NCBI GenBank assembly: GCA_001939145.1
Contig: LSRX01000058.1
Span: forward strand, 294,026-358,025
Origin: Symbiodinium microadriaticum
Taxonomy: Eukaryota; Sar; Dinophyceae; Suessiales; Symbiodiniaceae
DNA length: 64,000 nt
Direction: 5' to 3'
Shown: one piece after another, positions 20,051 through 31,637 of the stretch
How positions within the stretch are numbered: the first letter of the stretch is position 1
Layout of the letters: each line of letters opens with the position of its first letter
Notes under the pieces: model-generated
Seen by the model: only the letters and a program-made list of their open reading frames with translations
Told to the model about the DNA's origin: nothing
Database searches by the model: none
Made by a program: the position numbers and the translations under genes

Positions 20051-21695
20051 AAGGTAGTTGTAGGGGTTTCGTATGTACTCGGGCTTTAGGCTTGTGAGGC
20101 CTTGAAGCTTCGGGGTTGTTGGATTTGGGGCTGAACTAAGGTGGTTTAGGGCCTAAGTTGTGTCTTTACTCGTATTACCATTATTATGTATTGTTTGTAT
20201 TATCGTTGTTGTTGATAGTACTGCTAATGCCTGGTTATGGCTATAACCATGATAAGACGATTATTTTGTAAATGGCCCTTGGAGTTTTAGTATGATAACA
20301 GCAAAGAAGAATTCTCAGGGGCAGCAAAGATTATAGGTGACTCACATCATCATACCGGGGATGATGATGATTGTACGTATTTGTGTTTACTAGAATTGCT
20401 AAATGCTACCATGCGAAACTGACACATAGCTTCTACCGACACCTCGGGCTTCGAGGCGCCATCGTCGTCGACCATCCTGGCACATCTCCGGGATTTGGGC
20501 TAAGGATTGAGGGCTTAGAGTTTCGCATTTCGGCTTTAAGAGTTTGCGGTTTAGGATTATAGCGTCTATAGGGTTTCGGAATGTTAGAGTACGGGGGTTG
20601 GATGGGGTTAGGACGGCTGCTTCGGGATGATCGACGGTCGCCTGCCGGAGTCTGGCCTTCAATCTGTCGGCCCTAAACCCTAAACTGCATGAACCTAAGC
20701 TTCGAGGTTGAGAACTTGAGACTTTGGAGGTGTTGGAGTCTGAGCTTCGGGGAACTCGCTTTAGGGCTGGGGCCTCAGAAACCTTAACGAGGATTTGGGA
20801 GTCCTTCTCGGGCTTAAAGTCTTCCGGTCAGTCTCTTTGTCCATGTCTTCCGCCACCCCGACGGGATGCTGGCTCTGTCGTGAATCTGGCTTGAGTACAG
20901 TCTTGAGTTTCAGGGATGGGCCCCAGCAAGGAGGTAGAATTTGGCGTGGAGTCGATCGGATCCCTTTCAAGCTGTAGCAAGCGAACACGAAAAACACAGC
21001 CTGTCAATGCTGAATCTGCTTGGGATGATGACGATGAACATGACCACAGGACCACACCGACGACTCCAGTACTGGCGGAAGGCTGCTGGCCCGGTTCAAG
21101 GGCCTGTACCGCTTAACTCGAGTCCGCATCCTGCTATGACCCTCAAAAGGATCGTCAGCAAGTATGTGGAACCATAAAACCTTGTTCCAGCCTCGCCCAC
21201 TGCCTCCGTTATTGACTCCACCTCCACCACGCGGACCTCAAGTTGGGATGCGAACAAGGAAAAGTAACGCACGCCGTGCCTTCATGATTCGAGGGTTGTT
21301 AGATGGGTATCCTTCCAAGCGGGGTCATGGTTGTTTCGGGCTTTGGTCGCAGTCTGCGAGATGCATCCCACATTCCCACCAAGTATCCTCAAACTTTTGA
21401 TCATCGGAATGTAAGGATGGATGGCAACATTGATGTTTTTGGCATGGTCTTCAATCAAGCAGCAGTGCCATGCAGTAGCATGAACACATTCGCAGCAGAA
21501 GTGCTGCCAGAGGTCACTATGGAGGTTAATTGAGTCCAGTAGGGCTCTCAGGGGGCAGTAGTATTCTAAACATCTCCATGATCTACTGAAGCCGTTTAAT
21601 AATCACCAACATAAGAGCGTTGTTGTAATTATGCAGGCCTTGCCACCCGAAAGCCCGGACAGAACTCTGCAACTGGAACATCGACAATCTCTAAG
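20051..21695. other. Mostly unique; possible exon-bearing stretch
   Basis: Telomere words are absent from about 20840 to 21690. Plus frames at 20941-21177 and 21303-21533 (76-78 codons) are unrecognised. A degenerate ATT run lies near 20170-20215. Confidence 0.4.
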
Positions 21696-21780
21696 AATCC
21701 ATGTATTCATACAGTATATACTTTGGCCCTGATGTAGTCAGCATGTAGGTATCTTAGGGCCCAAGTATACCCCTGCACCT
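21696..21780. mobile_element. Family C MITE copy
   Basis: ATCCATGTATTCATACAGTATATACTTTGG-like left arm (CAGTATATACTTTGGCCCTG) and right arm TCTTAGGGCCCAAGTATACC. Confidence 0.65.
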
Positions 21781-21865
21781 CTCTTTACCTACAGTTTAGC
21801 TGCCATTACCCCTTAATTCGTAGCTAGAACCCATAAAAACTGTAGGAAAATTTGGGGTCCCAGGT

Positions 21866-21870
21866 ATACT

Positions 21871-21934
<64 letters not shown>
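21866..21934. repeat. Compound (CT)n (ATCT)n (AT)n
   Basis: Three adjacent runs occur: CT (21870-21886), ATCT (21887-21906) and AT (21907-21934). Confidence 0.95.
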
Positions 21935-21938
<4 letters not shown>

Positions 21939-22043
21939 ACAGGGAATCAGGGGGGGGTCAGCGCCTCTGGCTCCAGCACGACTTCCACCTGCGCTTGGGG
22001 CTTCAGGAGCATGAGCGAGTAGGTTAGACGCTTCGGTATGTTA

Positions 22044-22290
22044 TGAGGGTTGAGGGTTTAGGGTTTAGGGTTTAGGGTTTAGGAGGGTACTTGAATTGTC
22101 GTTGAAGTTTCACCTACCCATTTACCATCACTAAATCCCATCGTCTTCTTGAGGCACGGCTGTTCTTGTGTTGTGGATGTGTGATCACTGGTGGCTGTAC
22201 CACTTCACTTCACCCTTCGTTTGACTCAGCCTAAACCCTAAACGCGAAACCCTAAACCCTGAACCCTGAAACCCTAAACCCTAAATTTGA
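22044..22290. repeat. TTTAGGG tract and facing CCCTAAA tract
   Basis: A G-strand tract (22044-22085) and a C-strand tract (22229-22287) flank about 140 bp of unique sequence. Confidence 0.75.
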
Positions 22291-22684
22291 ACCTCCTTCA
22301 CTAGGGAATTACTTGAGGCTTTGACAAATTCTGGCCACCTATTTAAGGTACCAAGGGCAGTCTCTGGCCTCCACCGCCAGGGGCGGCAGGCTTTCCAGCG
22401 GCACTGCCGGCAAAGCAGGAAGCCAAGACGCCTTCGTCTTATCGAGGCTGGTGTTACAGTCGGAATCATGCGACTAAGAACAGTCCGGGATCACGGTGTG
22501 AAGCTCATGGTTTCGCTGCTTCGCTTAGCTAGTGTTTGCTATGAGTTCGACTTACCCACGGGGATTCTCGACTACACATTTCCCTGTATTGAAGACCGAC
22601 TCACTGACGATTACCCTTGACTTCTCTGCAATTCGTTAGATGTAAGCCCTTCATAAATCCTATACTAAGTTACTGTAACCCTGC

Positions 22685-22781
22685 GGGTCCATGTGCTCAT
22701 ATAGTGTGTACTTGGGCCCTGAAGTACCTATGTACGGACAACATCAGGGCCAAAGTATATACTAGATGAGTGGATGGACGC
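22685..22781. mobile_element. Family C MITE, best full-length copy
   Basis: GGGTCCATGTGCTCATATAG at the left and TATACTAGATGAGTGGATGG at the right, with inner arms TACTTGGGCCCTGAAGTACC and ACATCAGGGCCAAAGTATAT. It is about 97 bp long. Confidence 0.75.
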
Positions 22782-24434
22782 TTAGGGTCAAGAACACCCA
22801 CACCAAGCCACGTAGACTGCCTACGGATGGAATGAACCCTGCTTCGCAGAAGTGCTATCCGCTTGAAAGCTCATCCAGGTCAGCAGCCTCAAATTTCGAG
22901 GCGATGAAACCTCGACAGTATACGCTGGAAGGGAACCCCCCCGCCATTCAGAAGGCATTGTACTGCAAGTACGTAGATACCTGTAATTGCGTGTATACCT
23001 ACCTACCTCCCTCCCTCCAGCTGTACCTGCATGGGGTGTCCAGGTGTGTGGTTTTGGGCTGATTCGCCTCAGTTCTGCAGATTTCGGGTGTTTAGGGTTA
23101 GGGTGCAGGGCTTGGGACGAAATTCCCGTCTCGTGTCGGTCTCGTGGTAAACAGCAAAGCCCGCATCCCCTACATTTGGCCCTAAGTCCATTCGCTCCTC
23201 CCTTTCTTCGAGGGCCGCCTTCGTCAAACCGCAATCAACCCTAAAGCCTAATCCTTTTATAAACCCTCAACCCCAAACCCTCAACTCTATAGAGAAAAAC
23301 CCTAAACCCCCAACCCTCAACACTAAACCCCCAACCCTAAATCCCGTTTTTGAGGGTGTGCCTTCGTCTGCCAGAGGCCTAAGGGCCTCTCTACACCGTG
23401 AGGAGCATAGACCTCGGTTGCCCGGATTTTTTTTTGGCCTTCGAGTTTAGGGTTTAGGGGTTCAGGGGTTTAGGGTTTCTGGGTTGAGGGCCTTCGTCCA
23501 AAATCCAAGAAGGAAACTGCAACCCTAAACTCCAAACATCCTGAACTCTAGAAGTATACACAACCCCTCGAGAATCCTCAACTCGAACCTCCAAAAAACA
23601 GCGCCGGCAGTGCAAGGACTTTCGGACTTGGGGAGCTTGGCGCGGCCTACTTTCGGCTTACTGTAGGGGCCTTAATCATTAGAATAGGCCTTTGGTCCCC
23701 TTTATACTATATTTATATGGGTAATTTAACTATTATGCTTCTATATTAGGGTTTTTAGGGTTTCGGGTTTAGGGCTGGGCGAATCGGAGGTGGGCTTTGC
23801 AAATTCGTACTGGGAGGCTCTTGACGAGACAAGGCATTGGGCAAAAGGGCGGCTAAATATTTCGTACTTCAGATCTAAGCTGAAACAGTGGCTTAATTAC
23901 CCGGTTGTAGTAAAGAGAAGGTCTAAACTCGAAAACTCCATGAAACCCGAGAAACGAAGCCTCAGAACTCTGCGCACCAATACCCCAAATCTGCAACATC
24001 TCGCGACGGTGAAACCCTCAAACCCATCGCCCCTCTGCCCGAAACACGCCAGAGGAGCCATGCAAGGGGTTTAGGAAAGTTTAGGTGAGGGTTTAGGGCT
24101 TAGGGCCTTAGGGTTTAGGGTTCAGGGCCTAAGCCCTAAGAGCCCAAGACACCCGAATGTTTGAGCAGGAAAAGCAATTCAAAGGCGCGGGCTTGAGGGC
24201 TTGAGTTGTTCAAGTAAGACATTCAAGGTACTATCAAAAGGCAGTGTTGTAGTCCCCCAAAGTGTGTAACTGGACATAGTACGAGCTGGGGGGCTCGAAC
24301 AGGCAAAAACCCTGTAACAGCTCATCACAACCGAAACCCCTGAACCCTTTTCTACTCTTTAACCCTTCCCTAAGTCTCCAAGAACCTGATAATCTCTCCT
24401 AGATAACTACTATGCGTAACCAAAGTAGCTTATT
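22782..24434. other. No gene; telomere tracts and one family B copy
   Basis: CCCTAAA words lie at 23235-23345 and TTTAGGG at 23446-23492, facing each other. A further G-strand tract lies at 24068-24140. The rest is unique with unrecognised frames. Confidence 0.6.
23663..23749 (+). mobile_element. Family B MITE, decayed right arm
   Basis: GTAGGGGCCTTAATCATTAG and AATAGGCCTTTGGTCCCC make the left arm, with TATACTATATTTATA at the centre. The right arm is weak (CTATTATGCTTCTATATTAG). Confidence 0.6.
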
Positions 24435-24539
24435 ACCTATATTCTCCATTCTACATAGAAGTTCCTTTCTGGGGTTACCCTTTAGGATCCTTATTATAGA
24501 AGCGGTCAACCAAAGAATTACACAACGGAGACTATAGGT
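24435..24539. mobile_element. Family A MITE, full length, 105 bp
   Basis: ACCTATATTCTCCATTCTAC at the left and ACAACGGAGACTATAGGT at the right, with TTAGGATCCTTA at the centre and GGGGTTACCC / GGTCAACC inner words. Confidence 0.8.
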
Positions 24540-24908
24540 ATTCTTGGGTCCTTTGGACCCTTTAAGTCTTCAGAATACTAGCTGAGCTTCTCGCGACCGC
24601 AAGGCGCAAGCCAGGCTTCGCGAGCCCCGCTTCCTGGCTGCCGGACGTTTTTGACGCTGTATTTAGGGACTTGCATAATTCGAACAGGGTTTGGGGATAA
24701 TCCTAAACCATAGATCCTGAATTGAATATAGTATCGTAAGCTTACAATAAGAAACCCAGGCATCGCATTATTGTTCTGTTTGTCGATATCGCGCTTAGGG
24801 CCTGAGGTTTAGAGCTCAGGGTCTTCGTATGCAAGCCTAGTTACGGGTTCGAGATATAGGGCTTATGTGTAAAGGTCTAGACACAGCCTTGGGGGTTTGG
24901 ACGCTTTG

Positions 24909-25195
24909 AGATTGCTTTCTGGCATCAGGATTTCGGAATTGATTTGGACTTGGCAATTTTGGCGAAATTCCTGCCATTGCTATCCAGGATTTCAGCGCGG
25001 TGAGAGCTGTCCAGTCACTGAAGGCCTTGAAGCCTTTCTGGCATCAGAACTTCGGACTTGCAATTTTGGTGGCACTGCGGCGCCTGAGATCCAGATTTCA
25101 GGCAGCTGAGGCTTTTGGAGGCATTGAGGGCTCTTCGGCATCTCGAAATTCCGGCTCTGAGATTGAAGGCTTTCTGGCATCAGGATTTCGGAAGC
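24909..25195 (+). repeat. Imperfect tandem repeat of about 120 bp, 2.5 copies
   Basis: CTTTCTGGCATCAGGATTTC recurs at 24915, 25034 (two changes) and 25170. Copies 1 and 2 also share GGACTTG.CAATTTTGG downstream. A plus frame (25000-25272) crosses it but shows no matching peptide period. Confidence 0.6.
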
Positions 25196-26430
25196 CCCGC
25201 CTTGTGCTACTAAGTCCTCTTTTTTTTGAACTTGAGCCCAAGTCGAAACAGTACTTAAAACTGCGTAAGTAACACCCTCAACCCTGAAGCCTTGCGCCTT
25301 AACAATGGAGACGCCTCACCCCAACCTTACAACGCAGTTCCGCAGTTGCATTGTCTAGTTGCCAGGTCATACTCAGGGGGGTTCGAGATCATCTAAAATT
25401 CAATTTTTGGCGCTCAACAGTTACAGGCGCTTGGAGTGTTCCGAAGAGGGGGGTGGGGTGGTGGTCTCTAAGCGGCATAGAGTTGCGGTTTGGGAGTTTC
25501 GAGCTGCAGTCATTGGAAATCAAAACTGTTGTAGATTTTGTGCGAGTTTTAGTCGATGGGCTGTATATTCAAGGTTATACCTTATCTAAAGTATAGATCG
25601 TACTATATATATATATATATATATACATATTGTTCATTATATGATATTATATGATACGGAAGGAATTCGGATTTGGATTTTAAACTTGTGATAGCCTGAC
25701 AGGGTTGTGGGCCTTTGGTTCAGGATTTCCGGTCCAGGATTTAGGGCCCCAACATGCCACAAATGTACACACCGTAAGAGCTGAAAGCACGACGAAGCAC
25801 CATGAACGTCGAGAAGTGCGTGAAAGCCCAGCGGCTTAATAGGGGCCCCTCTCCCCTAAACCCTAAACCCTAAAGCCCTAAAACCCTAAACCCTAAGGGT
25901 AACCATACGTTGAGGTAGGAGTTCTGGCTGAGGGCCCTAGGAGATGCTGAAGGGGTTTAGGGGTTTAGGGGCTTAGGGGTTTAGGGTTTAGGGGTTTAGG
26001 GGTTTAGGGTTTAGGGGTTTAGGGTTTAGGGTTTAGGGTTTAGTGTGGCACGTGGCATGGCCGGCTCCTCACAAAAAAAGACATGCAGCCCCTGGAAATA
26101 TGAGCTGCTCAAGATGAAGACAAAGCACTGGACTTGGAAACTTGGCACTTAGCTTGCGATGAAGTGTCGCCCTCCACCCGAACCCCTAAACCGCAAACTT
26201 AAATTTACTAGTTCCCGGAAAAAAAAGCTTATCGGTTCCCGGAACACTCAAGCCATGAACCTACTTGTATCGACCCTAAACCCTCGTACCACCACCAAAG
26301 CCTGAACCCCCAAGTCGGGTGGACTCCTTGAGGTCATCGAAGACGCGCAGGAAGCGGGGTTCAAAAAGGCTGAACTTCCGGACCTGCAGCTCCGACTCAG
26401 GGGCTTCGGGAGGATACGGTGGCAAATGCT
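25196..26430. other. No gene; facing telomere blocks
   Basis: (TA)n lies at 25602-25624. C-strand telomere words at 25853-25906 face G-strand words at 25952-26044, with a 45 bp gap. The rest is unique. Confidence 0.65.
25853..26044. repeat. Convergent telomere-type block
   Basis: About six CCCTAAA units, then 45 bp, then about twelve TTTAGGG/TTTAGGGG units form a potential large hairpin. Confidence 0.85.
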
Positions 26431-26533
26431 ACCTATAGCCTCCATTGTAGATCCTGTTTTTGGTTTAGCCAATATTATGTTAAGCATCCACTTTGGGTCA
26501 CCCCAAAAAGGAACTACAACGGAGACTAGAGGT
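26431..26533. mobile_element. Family A MITE, full length, 103 bp
   Basis: ACCTATAGCCTCCATTGTAG at the left and GGAACTACAACGGAGACTAG at the right, with TTTTTGGTTTAGCC and CACCCCAAAAAGG inside. Confidence 0.85.
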
Positions 26534-28575
26534 AAAACCAACTCATAGCTTAAAGGATCCAGAGTACGGTGCTCAAGGTCATGGATTAGCCAGGCCTGGC
26601 ATGCTCTGGGACTGAAACCAAACGACTGCCACGCGAAGCATGGGTGGGTTTAGGGTGTAGGGTTTAAGGTTTATGGTGTAGGCTTTAAGGTTTAAGGTTT
26701 AGGAGGTAAGTATCATGGGACAGCTTCCCCCCGAACTATCTCGAAGCCTTGATTTTCAACTTCCGAAGGGCAGGATTCTCATGCATCCCTCTTACCGCAC
26801 GCGTACTTGTGGAACACGTGCCTTAAGGAGTTTGTCGAAAAATAGCACAGAACTGAGGCAGTACCTTCATAACAAAAACCGTTGCGAGGATTTCCCCCTG
26901 AAGCCAATTTCAGGCGCAATGCGACCGTTCGCTGTGCCCTTTCATAAAGCCGAAAAGCCTGTGGATACGAATTGCTGACTTCCTGAGAAGGAGCCAGTTA
27001 CCTACAGTTTAAACTTCGCTGAGCCAGCCCTCAGCCTCATCCTTCCTCTCCCTGCCCTTTTTGGCTTCCCATGCATGCTACCGGCCTAACTCATTCATAC
27101 CCATGTATAAAAGAAACAGTTTTTTATGACATATGACACGTCAGACGCTGGTTGGGATCCCTGATATGGAACAACCCTGAAACCAAGAACCTGCACGAGG
27201 CCGAAATTCCAAAATGCGCCTTCCCCTCGAAAAGCGGCCGCCGCACGGTGAAAAGGGGCAGCCAGTGGCCGGCCGCCGGTTTCACCCCTGGCCTGTGCCG
27301 GGTCTGAGGTTTGGGGTTGCGGCTTATGGCCAGCGTCTCAATGAAGCCCGAGCTTGAATCCCAAAAGTCCAGAAGCAGAAGAAGAAAACGAAGAAGAAGG
27401 TAACTGATCTGTGAACCCTAAACCCGAAACAGCAACCCTAAATTCTCCTAGATGCGATGATGGGCGCGATTACACAATTCAGCCACAACTTGGACTTGGG
27501 CATTGCGCCGACGGAGACAGCGACAAGCCGTCGCGCTTGAATGCGCATGGCAACCGCAAATGAAGAATATAATGACACCCCGAACTGCCCTAACCTCTTA
27601 TGAAATGTAACACCTCCTATGAAAAAAACTACAAAACGTCCTAGAATTCGGGTGGCCAGCGCAATGCTAGAAAGTGCAGGCGGTCCTCGGCCGCACAGGC
27701 AGGTCCCGGAGAAATTTCGTCTTCTCTGTGCCATCGCCTCTTGGGAAGGATGTTTCAAAGCTGGGCAACCTTCGATGCTACAAAAATCTAAACCCCATAA
27801 ACCCTAAAAAGCCTAAAAACCTAAACACCCTAAACCCTATAAGCCACAAGCCCATAAACAAAGGGTCCGGTTGTCTTGAAAGTTGAGGGCGTTTGCGCTG
27901 CGAGCTCATCCCGAGACCCAGGTGATTTCAGTATCCTTCGGAAGCAAGAAATTAGAATAGAGGGCGTTAGGGCTTTTAGGGTTTAGGGTTTAGGGTTTTT
28001 AGGGTTTAGGGTTTTAGGGTTTAGGGTTTGGGGTTTAGGGTGTAGGGTTTTAGGGTTTAGGGTGTAGGGCACCGTCACCGCCTTGAACATTTCAGGAAAA
28101 CAGCGAATCCTCAATCCTAAACGTTCTTGGATGGAAGATTTACAGGAACCCCGCAGGCACACCCTCAACTCCAAGTGGCACGGCTACCGACCCAAGCAGA
28201 CCACCATCATTTAGCAAAAGAAAAAACATAAAGCCACATGACCTAAATGAGCAGGCTCCATATGTGAGGCCTAGGTGGCGCAGGGTCTTGACTACAGGAT
28301 CTCCACGGAGTGGGCTCAGCTGTGGATGCTACGCATTCAAAACATGGCACAGCTAGGTCCCATTGTATGTTTTATGTTATAGACTACGCATTATCTTTTA
28401 AGCTATATCTGTCATATATTGTACAAAATGGGAGCCATGAGCTCTCTCCGAAGCTGTCGGGCCTGAAACCCAAAGGCGCAGCTTTTTGCATGTCGTGCCT
28501 TCCGGCACGGAAGCTTCGAGGGCTTGCTGGAAGACCTGACAGAGTCCCGTGACTCTCCGAGCCATTGTCGGACGT
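26534..28575. other. No gene; telomere tracts
   Basis: Tracts lie at 26648-26705 (G-strand, drifted), 27786-27858 (C-strand) and 27962-28072 (G-strand, about 14 units including TTTTAGGG variants). The rest is unique. Confidence 0.6.
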
Positions 28576-28579
28576 TGCG

Positions 28580-28925
28580 ATCACTTATATCGAAGTACCT
28601 ATCTATTTGTCTGTCTATCTAACTGGCTGGCTCGCTGGCTATCTTTGTACCTATCGGTGTAACCATGTAATCATTTGATCTCTGTTCATCTTGTACCATC
28701 TACTCCGTCTCTGTCTATGACTCGGTCTTCTGTCGGTCTATCCAGCTATCTATGTGTCTGTCTATCCATCTCTCTACCTAGCTATCTATCTGTCTATGTC
28801 TGTTCGTCTAGCTATCTACACATGTATCTATGTAGCTATCTCCATCTCTCTCCCTCTCTCTCTCTCTCTCTTTCTCTCTTTCTCTCCGTCCGTCTGCTCG
28901 TCCGTCCATACGTCTGTCTGTGTGC
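28580..28925. repeat. Decayed (CTAT/CTGT) tetranucleotide array
   Basis: CTAT, CTGT, CCAT and CTCT words dominate for 340 bp, ending in (CT)n and CGTC words. It resembles the array at 48273-48482. Confidence 0.85.
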
Positions 28926-29854
28926 TGATATGGATTGGTTCATTATAAAGTGCTTATGAATATCGGCTTTTGCAGCAGTCACACGTTACAAGGACCTACC
29001 AAGATTCAGACGCAAGGGGCTTTAGACAGAACGCGCCTCATGTTCTCTGAGGATCCAAGATTCGGTGTGTTGTCATGCAGCCGTACTTTGCAGCTCTTGC
29101 AAACCTTGACAATCTAGTTAGGCCCTGAAGCCAAACGCTTGCACCCGTCGTCTCGAGTAAAAGTGCACGAAACTCGTAAGAGAGTGGGCTGTTAATGGTC
29201 GCCTGATGCTCTCTTGTAAGAGCTCCCGTTGCCCTGGCACTCTGAGCTCTGCAACGCGAGCCTGACTGGCAAGAGAGTCCTATATCTGGAAACACAATCC
29301 TATCAGACTCCTCGAAACCAGAACACCCCCAAAACCTGAATCCGTCAGTCCTTTCTGGAGCCCAGGCTTAAACGAGAAGATTGAAACTCGAGGATTGCGG
29401 ATAGGGTCTAGATTTGGACCCTCCCGTGATCTTCAATCCACCATTAATCTATTCAAAAGCCTGCTGAAGAGCTGCCAGGGAAGGTAAGGTCGATGTGTGA
29501 CGTACCTTTTGCGGTAAGCCTCGCGAAGAAGATTCGTAAACAAATAAGTCCTCTCAAGAAGGGAAAATCTACAATGTCCCCAAAGTCCTACCTAGGCTAG
29601 AATAAGTGAAGCTGATACTTCTGCAAGAGGAAAGGATTCCTCCAGGCATCGCTGCCCCGGGCTGCCTCGTCCGAGAGCTCTTGCGTCCCGTCCGCTGCAG
29701 GAGGAGTGGCCTGAGGCAATGGTTGTTTAGGGTCAGGGTTCAAAGGTTTGGGGTTCAGGAGTTTAGGGGTTTAGAGTTTAGGGTTATAGGGTGTACGATT
29801 CCGGGGTTTAGGGGGTAAGATTTAGGGTGTCTGTCTTTCTCTCCGGCTCTCTCG

Positions 29855-29893
<39 letters not shown>

Positions 29894-31004
29894 CCCAGGT
29901 CCGTGCTTGTGTGCTCATGTGTCTCTGTCTGTCCAGGTCTGTTCGGGTATGACTAGCTATGTATGTATACAGTCATGTCGCATGGGTGTATTCGATCCGA
30001 TAATGATGAAACCTAGGATCATGCTCAAGGCCCATACAGTAATACACACTACTATAGACACGTCTTTTCATAGGCTCCTCTGGAATATGCTTAGAGGAAG
30101 AATGCAGTGAACAAAAACTGCATAAGCGACATGGTATGACCACAAAGACATCGGATGTCCCTGCTGCCTGCAGTACAAAAATAGACAGACGCGAGTACAC
30201 ATGCAGAGGTGCAAACCTATGTGCAAGCAACCTGCATGTGGGCATGGATGTGCGAATGTAAGTCTCGGCACTCAGGTGTGTGCGGGTGATGATAAAGTTA
30301 TGCATGCATGAGGGCAGCGCAGATTAGTATATTTTGCAAGGAACACACCCAAAACGGACAAACACATGCACTGAACTTCCGATGTGCACGTCTCAGCCGA
30401 CGACTGTCGCCGCCCACGAGCTCTTCACCCACCTTCCGCTCAACACCAGACACACATAAGTATCGCCCGGCAGGTACACGGAGAAATAGATACAAATAGT
30501 TATACGAGTCTGCCCATGGTTTTCTCTAAAAACAGCATGCCGCTGCTGATGCCCTACAAACCCGAAACAAAACCAAGGTCTGAGCCCCAAAATAGACTTC
30601 TACTTATCGGTGACTTGGAGCTACCCCCCCCCCCCCCAAAAAAAAAAAAAAAACACCATCCTTCCCAGACCACTGCGCCTGTAGCCGAGCATGCCATCGT
30701 CCTCCCGGGATGTCCGGTAGGTATATGGGGACACGTCTCGAATCGTGTTCGCTTCCTTCTCTTGCTCTGTTTCAAGACTCTTACGGTCTTTATACTGCCA
30801 CTCCTACTCTGACGAGTTCTTCAGCACTGCAGCTACACAACGTTAACTACTCATCAATTAAACACGCCTGGCTGTTGCTAGCTTCGCCCATGCACCCGGA
30901 GATAAAATGCTTACTAGCTGTGACACGTGCACCCTGATCCTCCCACACCCTCGAACACAGTCAAAGCCCGAAGCTCCACACCCAAGTAGGTGTGAACCCT
31001 GATA
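28926..31004. other. No supported gene
   Basis: A TTTAGGG tract lies at 29722-29830, followed by (CT)n at 29837-29893. TG/CA-rich sequence runs over 29900-30300. A C14A16 run lies at 30624-30653. Frames are unrecognised. Confidence 0.55.
30624..30653. repeat. C14A16 junction homopolymer
   Basis: Fourteen C directly precede sixteen A. Smaller C-A runs occur inside family A/B arms at 10013 and, reversed, at 41598. Confidence 0.95.
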
Positions 31005-31108
31005 CCGGGGCCTCAACAATCAGAACAGGGTGTTGCTGGCCTTTGAAACCTCAAGAAGTTTACAATATCAGGGCTCCTTATTAGAATCATGAGCATCCAG
31101 TATACCCC
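31005..31108. mobile_element. Decayed family B element
   Basis: GGGGCCTCAACAATCAGAAC at the left; GGGCTCCTTATTAGAATCAT and TATACCCC at the right. Confidence 0.35.
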
Positions 31109-31224
31109 ACAGCCCTGCTCCAATTTCCCTCTATTTCGCACTTCGAGGCGCCGGGCCCGGCGCATGTTGTCGTAGAGGCTGGTGGTCTCAAGTAGCCTCC
31201 CGTGGGCTTTAGAGCTTGTAAGAG

Positions 31225-31242
31225 CTTATAGGGCCCTATAAG
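31225..31242. repeat. Perfect 18 bp palindrome
   Basis: CTTATAGGGCCCTATAAG is followed by two further GGCCCTATAA / CCTATAAGG echoes up to 31264. Confidence 0.8.
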
Positions 31243-31316
31243 GCCCTATAAATCCTATAAGGAGGCTTGGGGGCGGAAGTAGCCGTAGTAGCTCAGAGCC
31301 CATGTAACGGTACGCT

Positions 31317-31423
31317 AGCTGCAGTCTCCGTTCTGCAGCTCCTTTTTAGAGGGTTGCCGTGTACGATCCTAAATATAAACTCGGTTAAGCCGAAAACAAG
31401 AACTACAATGCAGACTACGGGGT
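31317..31423. mobile_element. Family A MITE, diverged
   Basis: AGCTGCAGTCTCCGTTCTGC at the left and AAGAACTACAATGCAGACTA at the right, with GTACGATCCTAAAT at the centre. Confidence 0.65.
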
Positions 31424-31539
31424 AGGTCAACTGCCTTGGGGACCAAATGACCCTTATAAGTAGGGGCCCTATACCCCCATTCTATAAACCCCTACATGGT
31501 ATGTATATGACCTTACAGCCTTTTTTAGAGTTAGTATAC

Positions 31540-31637
31540 GGATCCTAATAATTAGAATAGGGTTTTGGTGCCCATTTTTCCATAATCATAAGAAGCAACC
31601 CCAAAAAATAGTATCGGTAACTGCTTATAGGCTCTTA
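31540..31637 (+). mobile_element. Family B MITE, full length
   Basis: GGATCCTAATAATTAGAATA and GGGTTTTGGTGCCC form the left arm, CCATAATCATAAG the centre, and CCCCAAAAAATAGTATCGGT the right arm. Confidence 0.7.

Noticed and set aside
24840..24870. GGGTTCGAG word as a tRNA B box
   Set aside because: No matching A box or cloverleaf could be drawn around it. The similar words at 25379 and 45855 also failed.
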